Of a stretch of DNA of 9,874 nt, positions 1 through 5,690 are shown one piece after another (positions within the stretch are counted from its first letter, which is position 1; every line of letters starts with the position of its first letter). The stretch is taken from the NCBI GenBank assembly GCA_027307295.1, contig DAHUXF010000078.1:1-9874 (forward strand), read 5' to 3'. The notes below the pieces were generated by a model, which did not search any database, was not told the DNA's origin, and was given only the letters and a program-made list of their open reading frames with translations. A program made the position numbers and the translations under genes. Origin of the DNA: Acidobacteriaceae bacterium. Its GTDB lineage: Bacteria > Acidobacteriota > Terriglobia > Terriglobales > Acidobacteriaceae.

Positions 1-573
1 CACTTCATAGTCGCGCAGCAGCTCGTCGCCCCGGGCCCCAAAGCCCAGGCTGAGAAAAGCTTCCACGTCAGATTTGTTGGAGCCCACGGTACGTTCCGTT
101 ACCTGTTCAATCTTTTTTTCGTAGATGTAAAGCTTGCCCTCTTTGTAAACTACCTGCTTGGGGGCCGGACCGACCATGTCAAATGCCGCGTCCACGCCGT
201 TCTTGGTGCGGCGGAAATAAATCCGCCCTTTCTGATGGTCGCTTTCCTGCACGATCTTCTGGTAGCTTTCAAAGTCGAAATCGGCCTGGGCGGCCCTGAA
301 GCTGCTGGCCGTTTCATCCATTTTCTCCAGCACCGAATCGCGGTCTGCGGATGGGGCCGAGCCAGACCCTGCGGTCTGTGCGGCGCTCTTTTGCTGGTCG
401 CCGCTGGTTTGCTGCATCCTTGTTTGCGATATCAAGGTTTGCCATATCAAGGGCCGCATCAAAGTTTGTCGCATCAAGGAACTCTGCGCAGTGGCATGCG
501 GAGCTTGCTGCGCCAGGCCCAGGGCAGTGGCCAGCGGCAGCAATAAAATCGACATCATCAGGTTGCGTCTCAT
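1..573 (-). CDS. LolA-like outer-membrane lipoprotein carrier protein, partial (C-terminus outside window)
   Basis: The first 191 codons are present and the 3' end is cut by the window edge. Residues 1-21 form a signal peptide (MRRN, then a hydrophobic core, ALGLA before QQ), so the product should be periplasmic. Residues 33-56 are a degenerate pentapeptide repeat of the type L-(M/I)-x-Q-T, followed by a Ser/Gln/Ala-rich linker. From about residue 80 the sequence has the LolA-like pattern: a helix (VLEKMDETASSFRAAQADF), then beta strands GRIYFRR, AAFDMVGPAPKQVVYKEGKLYIYEKKIEQV. LolA proteins chaperone lipoproteins from the inner to the outer membrane; that role here is inferred from the fold pattern. 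The ATG at 573 lacks a well-placed ribosome site (an AGGAG lies 19 nt away); an in-frame GTG at 606 is the alternative. The minus-strand gene ending at 686 lies 112 bp upstream and may be cotranscribed. Confidence 0.72.
   Translation of the reverse strand, partial: MRRNLMMSILLLPLATALGLAQQAPHATAQSSLMRQTLMRPLIWQTLISQTRMQQTSGDQQKSAAQTAGSGSAPSADRDSVLEKMDETASSFRAAQADFDFESYQKIVQESDHQKGRIYFRRTKNGVDAAFDMVGPAPKQVVYKEGKLYIYEKKIEQVTERTVGSNKSDVEAFLSLGFGARGDELLRDYEV
406..477 (-). repeat. 15-bp minisatellite coding for L-(M/I)-x-Q-T pentapeptides
   Basis: Read on the minus strand this contains five degenerate units: TTGATGCGACAAACT, TTGATGCGGCCC (12 bp), TTGATATGGCAAACC, TTGATATCGCAAACA and AGGATGCAGCAAACC. 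All keep the reading frame of the LolA-like gene and sit between the signal peptide and the folded domain, where a flexible linker would tolerate length change. Confidence 0.75.
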
Positions 574-659
574 AAGCTTGGTTTTTTCTGTGCTCCTGCC
601 TGCCACTTGAGCGTCTTTCTTTGTGCATCGTTATTTTGCGCGCCACTTTTTGGGCTTCA

Positions 660-695
660 TTACTTTAGGCGTTACTTTACGCTTATTACTTACGC
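660..695. repeat. Short degenerate direct repeats (about 12 bp)
   Basis: On the plus strand three units follow one another: TTACTTTAGGCG (660-671), TTACTTTACGC (672-682) and TTATTACTTACGC (683-695). They cover the stop codon of the 120-residue gene and the start of the spacer before the LolA-like gene. No function is apparent; simple slippage is enough to explain them. Confidence 0.5.
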
Positions 696-1048
696 ACCCA
701 TGCCCGATACGCCACTACATGTCCCGTGCTGTCGCGCACCTGCTCCATGCGGTCTACGCTGACGGCGCCGGCAATGGGGCGCAACAGGCGCTGGAAATTT
801 GCGCGCACCATGGCTTCATCCTGGGCGTCCACTTCCGCGGCGTCCACCTGGTACATCTTTCCATCTGCGCTGACGACAATACCAGTTGGATGCAGCGGCT
901 CTGCACTTCGTTGGTCTTTAAAGTTGATGAAACGCGGCGCGATAAAGATAAAAGCCAGGATCAGCGTTACCATGATGTCGTAATGGAAGCTTCCCCGGTC
1001 ATGGGTCCAGAACAAGTAACCTTTCAGCGTTCGCCCAATGTGAGACAT
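686..1048 (-). CDS. Conserved-looking one-TM protein of unknown function (120 aa)
   Basis: I do not recognise a named family. The protein starts with a basic, aromatic cytoplasmic segment (about residues 1-23, containing YLFWTHDRGSFHYD), then one transmembrane helix at residues 24-40 (IMVTLILAFIFIAPRF), then an extracytoplasmic domain of about 80 residues. That domain has a strand-like start (GIVVSADGKMYQVDA) and ends in VRDSTGHVVAYRAWVRK. The frame is open throughout and protein-like, and the gene sits between serS and the LolA-like gene on the same strand, so an envelope role next to LolA is possible but only inferred. No Shine-Dalgarno site precedes the ATG at 1048. A TAAACT -10-like box lies at 1055-1060, only 6 nt upstream, which would fit a leaderless transcript. 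Confidence 0.7.
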   Translation of the reverse strand: MSHIGRTLKGYLFWTHDRGSFHYDIMVTLILAFIFIAPRFINFKDQRSAEPLHPTGIVVSADGKMYQVDAAEVDAQDEAMVRANFQRLLRPIAGAVSVDRMEQVRDSTGHVVAYRAWVRK

Positions 1049-1060
1049 GCTTTCAGTTTA
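1049..1060 (-). promoter_or_regulatory. Possible -10 box giving a leaderless start
   Basis: Minus strand: TAAACT at 1060-1055, then GAAAGC and the ATG at 1048. A weak TTGCAT lies 18 bp upstream as a -35 candidate. Transcription starting 6-7 nt after the -10 would begin at or next to the start codon, which agrees with the lack of a ribosome site. The matches to consensus are partial, so this is tentative. Confidence 0.3.
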
Positions 1061-1215
1061 GTCGCGCAAGCCGCGTTCATGCAAAGGGATTTGCGAGTTT
1101 TGCGCTCTCAACATGAAGCCAGATGGGTGAAGGGTAATTGTGTCTTTGAGGCGCGCCTATGCAAACACGTCCGGGCAAATTGCGGCGGCTTGTCATTGTC
1201 CGGCCCGCAATCTCG

Positions 1216-2502
1216 TTAAAATTTTTTCGCCGTGATCCGTTCCGCGCCCACGTACTTTCGCAACGGTTCAGGAATCAGCACGCTGCCATCGGCTTGCTGG
1301 TAGTTTTCCAGAATCGCCAGCCATGTGCGCCCAATGGCCAACCCGCTACCGTTCAGCGTGTGGACAAACTCGCTCTTCTTGCTGCCCTCGGGGCGAAAAC
1401 GTATGTTCGCGCGCCTTGCCTGATAGGCCTCAAAGTTGGAACATGAAGAAATCTCACGATACAAGTTTTGCCCCGGCAACCACACTTCCAGGTCATAGGT
1501 CTTGGAAGAACTCGCCCCCATATCGCCGGTGCACAAGAGCATGACTCGATAGTGCAGTCCCAGCAGTTGCAGTACACGCTCAGCGTTGCGTGTAAGCAGC
1601 TCATGCTGCTCATAGGACTGCTCCGGACGCGTGAACTTTACCAGTTCCACCTTTTGAAACTGGTGCTGGCGGATGATTCCCCGCACGTCCTTGCCGTAAG
1701 AGCCGGCTTCGCTGCGGAAACACGGCGTGTATCCGGTGACGGAAAGCGGCAGGCGCGCCGCATCAATGGTTTCGTCACGATAGAGATTGGTCAGCGGCAC
1801 TTCGGCTGTAGGGATGAGCCAGAGATCACGGTTCTCAACCCGGAATGAGTCAGCCGCGAACTTAGGCAGCTGCCCGGTGCCATACATCGAATCTGAATTC
1901 ACCATGTACGGCGGCAGCACTTCCGTATAGCCATGCTCGCTGGTATGCAGATCAAGCATGAAGCTGGCCAACGCGCGTTCCAGTTTGGCGCCCAGGTCCC
2001 AGTAGACGGCAAAGCGTGCGCCGGTCAGTTTAACGGCGCGCTCCATGTCCAGGATGCCCAGTTGCTCTCCCAGTTCCCAGTGGGGCTTGGGCGTAAACGA
2101 AAATTCGGGCGGTGCGCCCCATTTGCGCACCTCCTTGTTATCGTCGGCGGAATGGCCCTCCGGCACAGATGCATCCGGCATGTTGGGAATGCCGGCCAGA
2201 AGAGTGCGCAGTTCCTGGTCAATCTCGCCGGCCTGCTTTTCCAGCGCGTCACTTTCTGCGCGCAGGGCCTTGGTCTGCTCCATTTGCGCGCTTGCATCCT
2301 GCCCGGCCTTTTTCAATTTTGCAATCTCTTCTGACGCGCGATTGCGCTGGGCCTTCAGTGTCTCCGACTGAGTGATCAGCTGGCGGCGTTTTTCATCCAC
2401 CTGGCGAAACCCGCTCAGGATCTGGGCCGGGTCCATCCCGCGGCGGCGCAGCATTTCTTCAATCTGGGTAAGGTTGTCGCGAACATAAGCAAGATCAAGC
2501 AT
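1216..2502 (-). CDS. serS: Seryl-tRNA synthetase
   Basis: Class II aminoacyl-tRNA synthetase that charges tRNA-Ser (and tRNA-Sec, where present) with serine in the cytoplasm. At 428 residues it has normal family length. Residues 1-105 form the N-terminal antiparallel coiled coil that binds the long variable arm of the tRNA (heptad-rich, many K/E/Q). The catalytic domain follows: motif 1 area around HGYTEVLPPYMVN (190-202), the serine-binding TAE loop (232-234), motif 2 at CFRSEAGSYGKDVRG (261-275) continuing into HQFQKVE, and motif 3 at GSGLAIGRTWLAILENYQ (385-402) with the catalytic arginine. The frame is intact. The start ATG at 2502 matches the usual MLDL beginning; the ribosome site is weak. 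If the nearby rhodanese gene is a true selenoprotein, this enzyme would also supply Ser-tRNA-Sec. Confidence 0.97.
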   Translation of the reverse strand: MLDLAYVRDNLTQIEEMLRRRGMDPAQILSGFRQVDEKRRQLITQSETLKAQRNRASEEIAKLKKAGQDASAQMEQTKALRAESDALEKQAGEIDQELRTLLAGIPNMPDASVPEGHSADDNKEVRKWGAPPEFSFTPKPHWELGEQLGILDMERAVKLTGARFAVYWDLGAKLERALASFMLDLHTSEHGYTEVLPPYMVNSDSMYGTGQLPKFAADSFRVENRDLWLIPTAEVPLTNLYRDETIDAARLPLSVTGYTPCFRSEAGSYGKDVRGIIRQHQFQKVELVKFTRPEQSYEQHELLTRNAERVLQLLGLHYRVMLLCTGDMGASSSKTYDLEVWLPGQNLYREISSCSNFEAYQARRANIRFRPEGSKKSEFVHTLNGSGLAIGRTWLAILENYQQADGSVLIPEPLRKYVGAERITAKKF

Positions 2503-2551
2503 AGAATGCCAACTACTTTATCAAAAACCATTTGCCGGGGGAGTGAAACAT

Positions 2552-2580
2552 CCACTACGGAGGCACGGAGACACACAGAG
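2552..2580. repeat. Intergenic repeat fragment, 'CACGGAGGCACGGAGACAC' type
   Basis: CCACTACGGAGGCACGGAG followed by ACACACAGAG shows the roughly 9-bp periodic pattern (xCACGGAGx) that I recall as widely scattered between genes in acidobacterial, planctomycete and verrucomicrobial genomes. The complementary relative 'CTTTGCG' type occurs at 4087-4106. No gene is attached. Confidence 0.5.
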
Positions 2581-2660
2581 ATAAAACAAATAACAAGAAT
2601 TTTGTCATTGATTTTCGGGACGAATTCGCAGTCCACGCGCGCGAATGGTACGCATCCTTT

Positions 2661-2692
2661 GGATCAGTGTCATCCGTGGGGATCAGTGGTAA
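2661..2692. repeat. Intergenic repeat fragment, 'GATCCGTGG' type
   Basis: The segment GGATCAGTGTCATCCGTGGG followed by GATCAGTGGTAA has the same unit composition as the inverted arm at 4021-4054. It is therefore a second copy in this window, about 1.3 kb away, lying directly upstream of the small membrane ORF and overlapping the place where its ribosome site must be. Confidence 0.55.
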
Positions 2693-2703
2693 GGTTTGTA
2701 TTC

Positions 2704-2850
2704 ATGGAACGCAAGATTTTCTGGTTGCTATTCATTGTGCTGGGCCTGGCACTGGATGTTGCTGTGCCCATCTGGTGGAGTCTGGCGCTCACGTTGCCAC
2801 TGATGGTGCTCTGCTGGTGGATAGCGTACCGGAGCGGGTGGTTCCAGTAG
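2704..2850 (+). CDS. Small hydrophobic membrane protein (48 aa), hypothetical
   Basis: The 48-residue product is almost wholly membrane-embedded: MERK, then a hydrophobic helix (residues 5-23), a VPIWW turn, a second helix (about 25-41, LALTLPLMVLCWWIAY), and a short RSGWFQ tail. The many Trp at the membrane borders and the positive N-terminus look like a real two-helix protein rather than chance. TAAGG lies 9 nt before the ATG at 2704. The same frame is open further upstream (to 2506), but that part is repeat-derived and not protein-like, so I chose this ATG. I recognise no family. It lies 97 bp upstream of pyrD on the same strand. Confidence 0.5.
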   Translation: MERKIFWLLFIVLGLALDVAVPIWWSLALTLPLMVLCWWIAYRSGWFQ

Positions 2851-2933
2851 ATATTTTTAGGATGCAAAGCCTGTGGCATCGGCAGGAACCGGTCTTAGCC
2901 TTCCGTTATTTCGCCCCATGGGCGGTCACCGTT

Positions 2934-2939
2934 TACACT
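2934..2939 (+). promoter_or_regulatory. Possible -10 box for a leaderless pyrD transcript
   Basis: TACACT ends 8 nt before the pyrD ATG. An in-frame TAA at 2939-2941 excludes any longer start, and no Shine-Dalgarno motif fits between. A transcription start 7 nt after the hexamer would leave only one or two leader bases. No good -35 is seen, so confidence is low. Confidence 0.3.
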
Positions 2940-2947
2940 AAAGCCAC

Positions 2948-3898
2948 ATGGCTACCGCAGTGCAGGAGACAGCAACCAGTCGCAAGCCCGATCTGAGCGT
3001 GAACTTTGCCGGAATCACCTTCAAGAACCCGGTGATCGCGTCCGCAGGCACGTTTGGATATGGAATCGAATTTGAAGACATTATCACGCTGGAAAAACTT
3101 GGCGGCTTTGTCACCAAAGGGCTGTCACGCGAGCCCATGGTGGGCAATCCGCCGCCGCGCCTGTTTGAAACCGCTGCGGGCATGCTGAACTCCATCGGCC
3201 TGCAGAACATTGGCGCGCGCGCATTTATTGAAGAGAAACTGCCCCGGCTGGCGGCCAAGAAAAATGTGGTGGTGATCGCCAACGTCTTTGGCTACTCGCG
3301 CGAAGAGTACCAGGACACGATCCGCATCCTGAATGAAGCCGAAGGAATCACGGCGTATGAACTGAACGTCTCATGTCCCAACACGGCCCATGGCGGCATG
3401 GTCTTTGGCACGGACCGTGCGCTGCTGGAAGAAGTGGTGGCCAGTTGCAAAGCCGCATCGCGCAGGCCGCTGATTGTGAAGCTCTCCCCCAATGTGACCA
3501 GCATTCCCGCTATGGCGAAATCGGCGGAGAACGCCGGGGCCGATGCAATCTCCCTGGTGAACACGTTTGTAGGCATGGCCATTGATGCCAAGACGCGCAA
3601 ACCGCGCATATCGAATGTGACGGCGGGGTTGAGCGGTCCGGCCATCAAGCCGATTGCCCTGCGCATGGTCTATGAAGCCGCGCATACCGTAGAGATCCCG
3701 GTGATTGGCATGGGCGGCATTACCACTGCGGAAGATGCGGTGGAGTTCATGCTGGCGGGCGCAGCCGCGGTGCAAGTGGGCACAGCAAATTTCTGGGACC
3801 CGTGCGCGACCGAGAAAATTGTGGATGGGCTACAGCGCTGGTGCCTGGAGAATCGCGTGAAGCGGATCACCGATTTGATTGGGACACTGGAGATTTAA
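2948..3898 (+). CDS. pyrD: Dihydroorotate dehydrogenase, class 1B catalytic subunit
   Basis: Oxidises dihydroorotate to orotate in pyrimidine synthesis using FMN. Class 1B enzymes work with the iron-sulfur/FAD subunit PyrK and pass electrons to NAD+; pyrK is not in this window. The 316-residue TIM barrel shows GTFGYG (34-39), the FMN-contacting VTKGLS (55-60), GMLNSIGLQN (78-87), the active-site loop ELNVSCPN with catalytic Cys143, VKLSPN with Lys178, GLSGPAIKPIALR (227-239), and the phosphate-binding GMGGI (254-258) and VQVGTANF (275-282) motifs. The Cys base marks class 1 (class 2 uses Ser), and the NVSCPN context with GLSGPAIKP fits 1B. The start is forced by an in-frame stop six bases upstream; no ribosome site is seen. 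Confidence 0.95.
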   Translation: MATAVQETATSRKPDLSVNFAGITFKNPVIASAGTFGYGIEFEDIITLEKLGGFVTKGLSREPMVGNPPPRLFETAAGMLNSIGLQNIGARAFIEEKLPRLAAKKNVVVIANVFGYSREEYQDTIRILNEAEGITAYELNVSCPNTAHGGMVFGTDRALLEEVVASCKAASRRPLIVKLSPNVTSIPAMAKSAENAGADAISLVNTFVGMAIDAKTRKPRISNVTAGLSGPAIKPIALRMVYEAAHTVEIPVIGMGGITTAEDAVEFMLAGAAAVQVGTANFWDPCATEKIVDGLQRWCLENRVKRITDLIGTLEI

Positions 3899-3916
3899 GG
3901 CTGCCCAGCAATTTTT

Positions 3917-4054
3917 TACCACTGATTGACACGGATCGAAAAAAGCAAGAACAAGTTCTACCACTGATTACCACAGATAACACTGATCTAAAAAAGCAGC
4001 TTACCCTGATCGTTTTACCCTTTGATCCGTGTTCATCCGGGTTGATCCGTGGTA
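3917..4054. repeat. Direct plus inverted 'TACCACTGATT...GATC' repeats between convergent genes
   Basis: Two direct copies begin TACCACTGATT and end GATC(G/T)AAAAAAGCA (3917-3947 and 3959-3998; the second is longer). A third copy at 4021-4054 is inverted: its complement reads TACCACGGATC, then AACCCGGATGAACACGGATC. The inverted arm can pair with either direct copy, giving alternative imperfect long hairpins. The block fills the gap between pyrD (plus) and the zinc-motif gene (minus) and could act as a two-way terminator, though it lacks a classic GC stem with a T run. Confidence 0.65.
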
Positions 4055-4086
4055 AAGCATTTCCCGGTCTTTGATTTTCTGCGACC

Positions 4087-4106
4087 TTTGCGTCGTTTGC
4101 GGTAAA
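4087..4106. repeat. Intergenic repeat fragment, 'CTTTGCGTC' type
   Basis: CTTTGCGTCGTTTGCGGTAA has two 9-bp units of the 'CTTTGCG' repeat class. I recall such units as common between genes in acidobacteria-like genomes, usually next to the GATCCGTGG family as here. It ends 14 bp before the stop of the zinc-motif gene. Confidence 0.4.
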
Positions 4107-4119
4107 ACGCTTATACAGC

Positions 4120-4587
4120 TTACGAACAATCTTCCTTGCGGACCAGGCGTTCCTTCAGAAATTCCTGGGTAATCTCCGGCAGCTTATCGCGGATATTGCT
4201 GGGCAGGCGTTCATGAATGCGGCGGGCTTGTATACGGGCAACGTCGGCCACCACCACTGGCGCTGGTGTGGCCACGGCCACAATCAGCCATACGACACTG
4301 AAGAAAAGGAAGCCGGCCAGGGCGATAAGTTCCAGAACCAGCGCATGGCGCGGCGAGAAATGCCGCACTGCTCCAAAAGCCACCAGAAACATGACGGCGG
4401 AGACGCCGGCCACGATCATCAATCCAATATCGATGGTGCGGTGCCAAAGCTGGCGTGAACGGCAGTGGACACATTCCGCAAAGTGCGCTTCATAGTCGCC
4501 GCGCATCTCCGCTGCCAGGCCCGAAATATCGTACCGCCAGCCTGCCAGGATGTCGCCTACGACTCTGTCCGTACAAGGAACGCTCAT
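4120..4587 (-). CDS. Small membrane protein with zf-HC2-like (anti-sigma type) zinc motif
   Basis: A 155-residue protein in three parts. Residues 1-50 are a cytoplasmic head with His35-x3-Cys39-x2-Cys42, the spacing of the ZAS/zf-HC2 zinc site in anti-sigma factors; Cys5 may be a further ligand. Two transmembrane helices follow (about 52-74 and 84-108). The tail (109-155) is soluble and charged (RIQARRIHERLPSNIRDKLPEITQEFLKERL). ZAS proteins usually hold an ECF sigma factor, but no sigma gene lies beside this one and the protein has two helices and a C-terminal cytoplasmic tail, so a sensing or scaffold role is equally possible. AGG lies 7 nt before the ATG at 4587. It follows the MBL-hydrolase gene by 81 bp on the same strand. 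Confidence 0.72.
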   Translation of the reverse strand: MSVPCTDRVVGDILAGWRYDISGLAAEMRGDYEAHFAECVHCRSRQLWHRTIDIGLMIVAGVSAVMFLVAFGAVRHFSPRHALVLELIALAGFLFFSVVWLIVAVATPAPVVVADVARIQARRIHERLPSNIRDKLPEITQEFLKERLVRKEDCS

Positions 4588-4667
4588 TGAATGACCTGTA
4601 AATGGGGACTCGCACCGTTTATATGTAGGTAGATTCTCATCCCCGATAAGGTTCTCTTCAGTATCTT

Positions 4668-4683
4668 CTCACCCTAGGGTGAG
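4668..4683. repeat. Perfect 16-bp palindrome across the MBL gene stop codon
   Basis: CTCACCCTAGGGTGAG equals its own reverse complement. On the minus strand it encodes the last four residues (L-T-L-G) and the TGA of the MBL-fold gene. It could form a short hairpin (CTCACC/GGTGAG around CTAG) or a dimeric protein site. No T run follows, so a standard intrinsic terminator is unlikely. Confidence 0.6.
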
Positions 4684-5472
4684 CGGTTGCAATGGCTGAT
4701 CCTGCTGGGCCAATTGGATGGCGCAGGACTGAAAAAGATTCAGCCGTCCGCCCAGGGCCTGATAGGCGGTTTCACGCGCCAATTCGGGATGATTATTATG
4801 TTCTGACAGATGGGCCAGGACCAGGAACGCCGCCTGCCCGTCATAGTCCTTTGCAAAAAACTCCGCCAGCGCGGCATTGGAGAGGTGTCCTACGCGGCTC
4901 ATCACCCGCTGTTTCACCATCCAGGGATACGGCCCGTTGCGCAGCATCTCCAGATCATGATTGGATTCAATCATCAGGCCGTCGCAGCGGCGCAACTGGT
5001 CTTTCACGCTGAAGGGCAGATACCCCAGATCGGTGACAACGCCAAGCTTGATGCCGCCCGCAGTAAAGGTAAATCCACATGGGTCGGTGGCATCATGAGG
5101 AATGGTGAATGGGGTGATCGTAATATCGGCCACGGCGAAACTTCTGCCGGACTGGAAGTGTTCCCGCCGTTCCAGCTTTGCCGGCTTGCCTTCTGCATCT
5201 TTTGTTGACCGCCGCCAGCTCTGGTAGGTGGCTTCTGTGATGTATACCGGAATTTGCAGTTTGCGCGCCAGCACCTGCAACCCGGCTACGTGATCGTTAT
5301 GCTCGTGCGAGATGACAATGGCTTTCAGCTTGTGCGGATCTTCCCCCGCCGTCCTCATGCGCTTGAGCGTCTCACGGCAGGAGATGCCGGCGTCCACCAG
5401 AACGCTGGCCGTGGAACTTGAGAGCACGGTGCAGTTGCCTCTGCTCCCGCTCGCCAGGACTGTCATGCGCAT
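4669..5472 (-). CDS. MBL-fold metallo-hydrolase, YycJ/WalJ family
   Basis: Metallo-beta-lactamase-fold protein of the YycJ/WalJ type, which are binuclear-metal phosphodiesterase/nuclease-like proteins linked in Firmicutes to the WalRK region; the substrate here is unknown. Numbering from the ATG at 5472 (267 aa): the N-terminal MRMTVLASGSRGNC is diagnostic, the HEHNDH metal motif is at 56-61, a further metal His lies in IPHDATDP (near 126), TDLG at 147-150 carries a metal Asp, ESNHD is at 169-173, and GHLSN with a conserved His is at 195-199, followed by LVLAHLSEHNNHPELA. All expected metal ligands are present. A GTG at 5478 and an ATG at 5466 are other in-frame starts; I chose 5472 because family members start M-R-x-x-VLASGS. 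No clear ribosome site is visible. Confidence 0.9.
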   Translation of the reverse strand: MRMTVLASGSRGNCTVLSSSTASVLVDAGISCRETLKRMRTAGEDPHKLKAIVISHEHNDHVAGLQVLARKLQIPVYITEATYQSWRRSTKDAEGKPAKLERREHFQSGRSFAVADITITPFTIPHDATDPCGFTFTAGGIKLGVVTDLGYLPFSVKDQLRRCDGLMIESNHDLEMLRNGPYPWMVKQRVMSRVGHLSNAALAEFFAKDYDGQAAFLVLAHLSEHNNHPELARETAYQALGGRLNLFQSCAIQLAQQDQPLQPLTLG

Positions 5473-5630
5473 CGCCACTGTCTGGCAGCATAGCGGTAAC
5501 CGGCGCTCCGGGGGAGTAGCAAACTAGTTAACACGAGGAAAACTCCGCAGTTACCCGCTATCGTTGCCTGTCTGATCGAATCATTTTTCTCGTTCGGCAT
5601 TCGGTGTCCGCTAAAAAACCAACCCTAGGA

Positions 5631-5690
5631 ATCTAATATTTTAGTTATCTAATATAGAGAGGGAGAATTTAGAAAAGGGAGAATCCTGAA
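5631..5690 (+). promoter_or_regulatory. Tandemly duplicated -10-like and ribosome-binding elements before the rhodanese gene
   Basis: ATCTAATAT occurs at 5631 and again at 5647, each containing TCTAAT (one mismatch to TATAAT). GGGAGAAT occurs at 5661 and 5677, and the second copy forms the AAGGGAG ribosome site 8 nt before the ATG at 5690. Both pairs are offset by 16 bp. No clear -35 is seen for either -10 candidate. Confidence 0.45.

Larger units (their letters stand above)
2503..2703. other. Intergenic spacer between divergent serS and the small membrane ORF
   Basis: Two fragments of intergenic repeat families lie here (2552-2580 and 2661-2692, listed separately). The rest is unremarkable and partly AT-rich (about 2581-2620). 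A promoter for serS must lie near its left edge, but I see no convincing -35/-10 pair. A minus-strand ORF running through the spacer is only a translation of the repeat. Confidence 0.5.

Noticed and set aside
314..646. Minus-strand 110-aa ORF overlapping the LolA-like gene start
   Set aside because: It is out of frame with the signal peptide and LolA-like domain and has no features of its own.
623..1219. Plus-strand 198-aa ORF opposite the one-TM gene
   Set aside because: Antisense shadow; His/Arg-rich text with no domain, while the minus frame gives a well-formed membrane protein.
2415..2636. Minus-strand ORF with a hydrophobic stretch, overlapping the serS start
   Set aside because: Its middle is the translation of the CACGGAG-type repeat (giving CLRASVV-like text) and its end runs through the serS start in another frame.
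3917..4106. CRISPR-like array
   Set aside because: Repeats are degenerate, of mixed orientation and without uniform spacers; no cas gene is nearby.
4588..4640. tRNA T-arm look-alike (GGTGCGAGTCCCC on the minus strand)
   Set aside because: Only a short match to the T-loop pattern; no D arm, anticodon arm or acceptor stem can be drawn around it.
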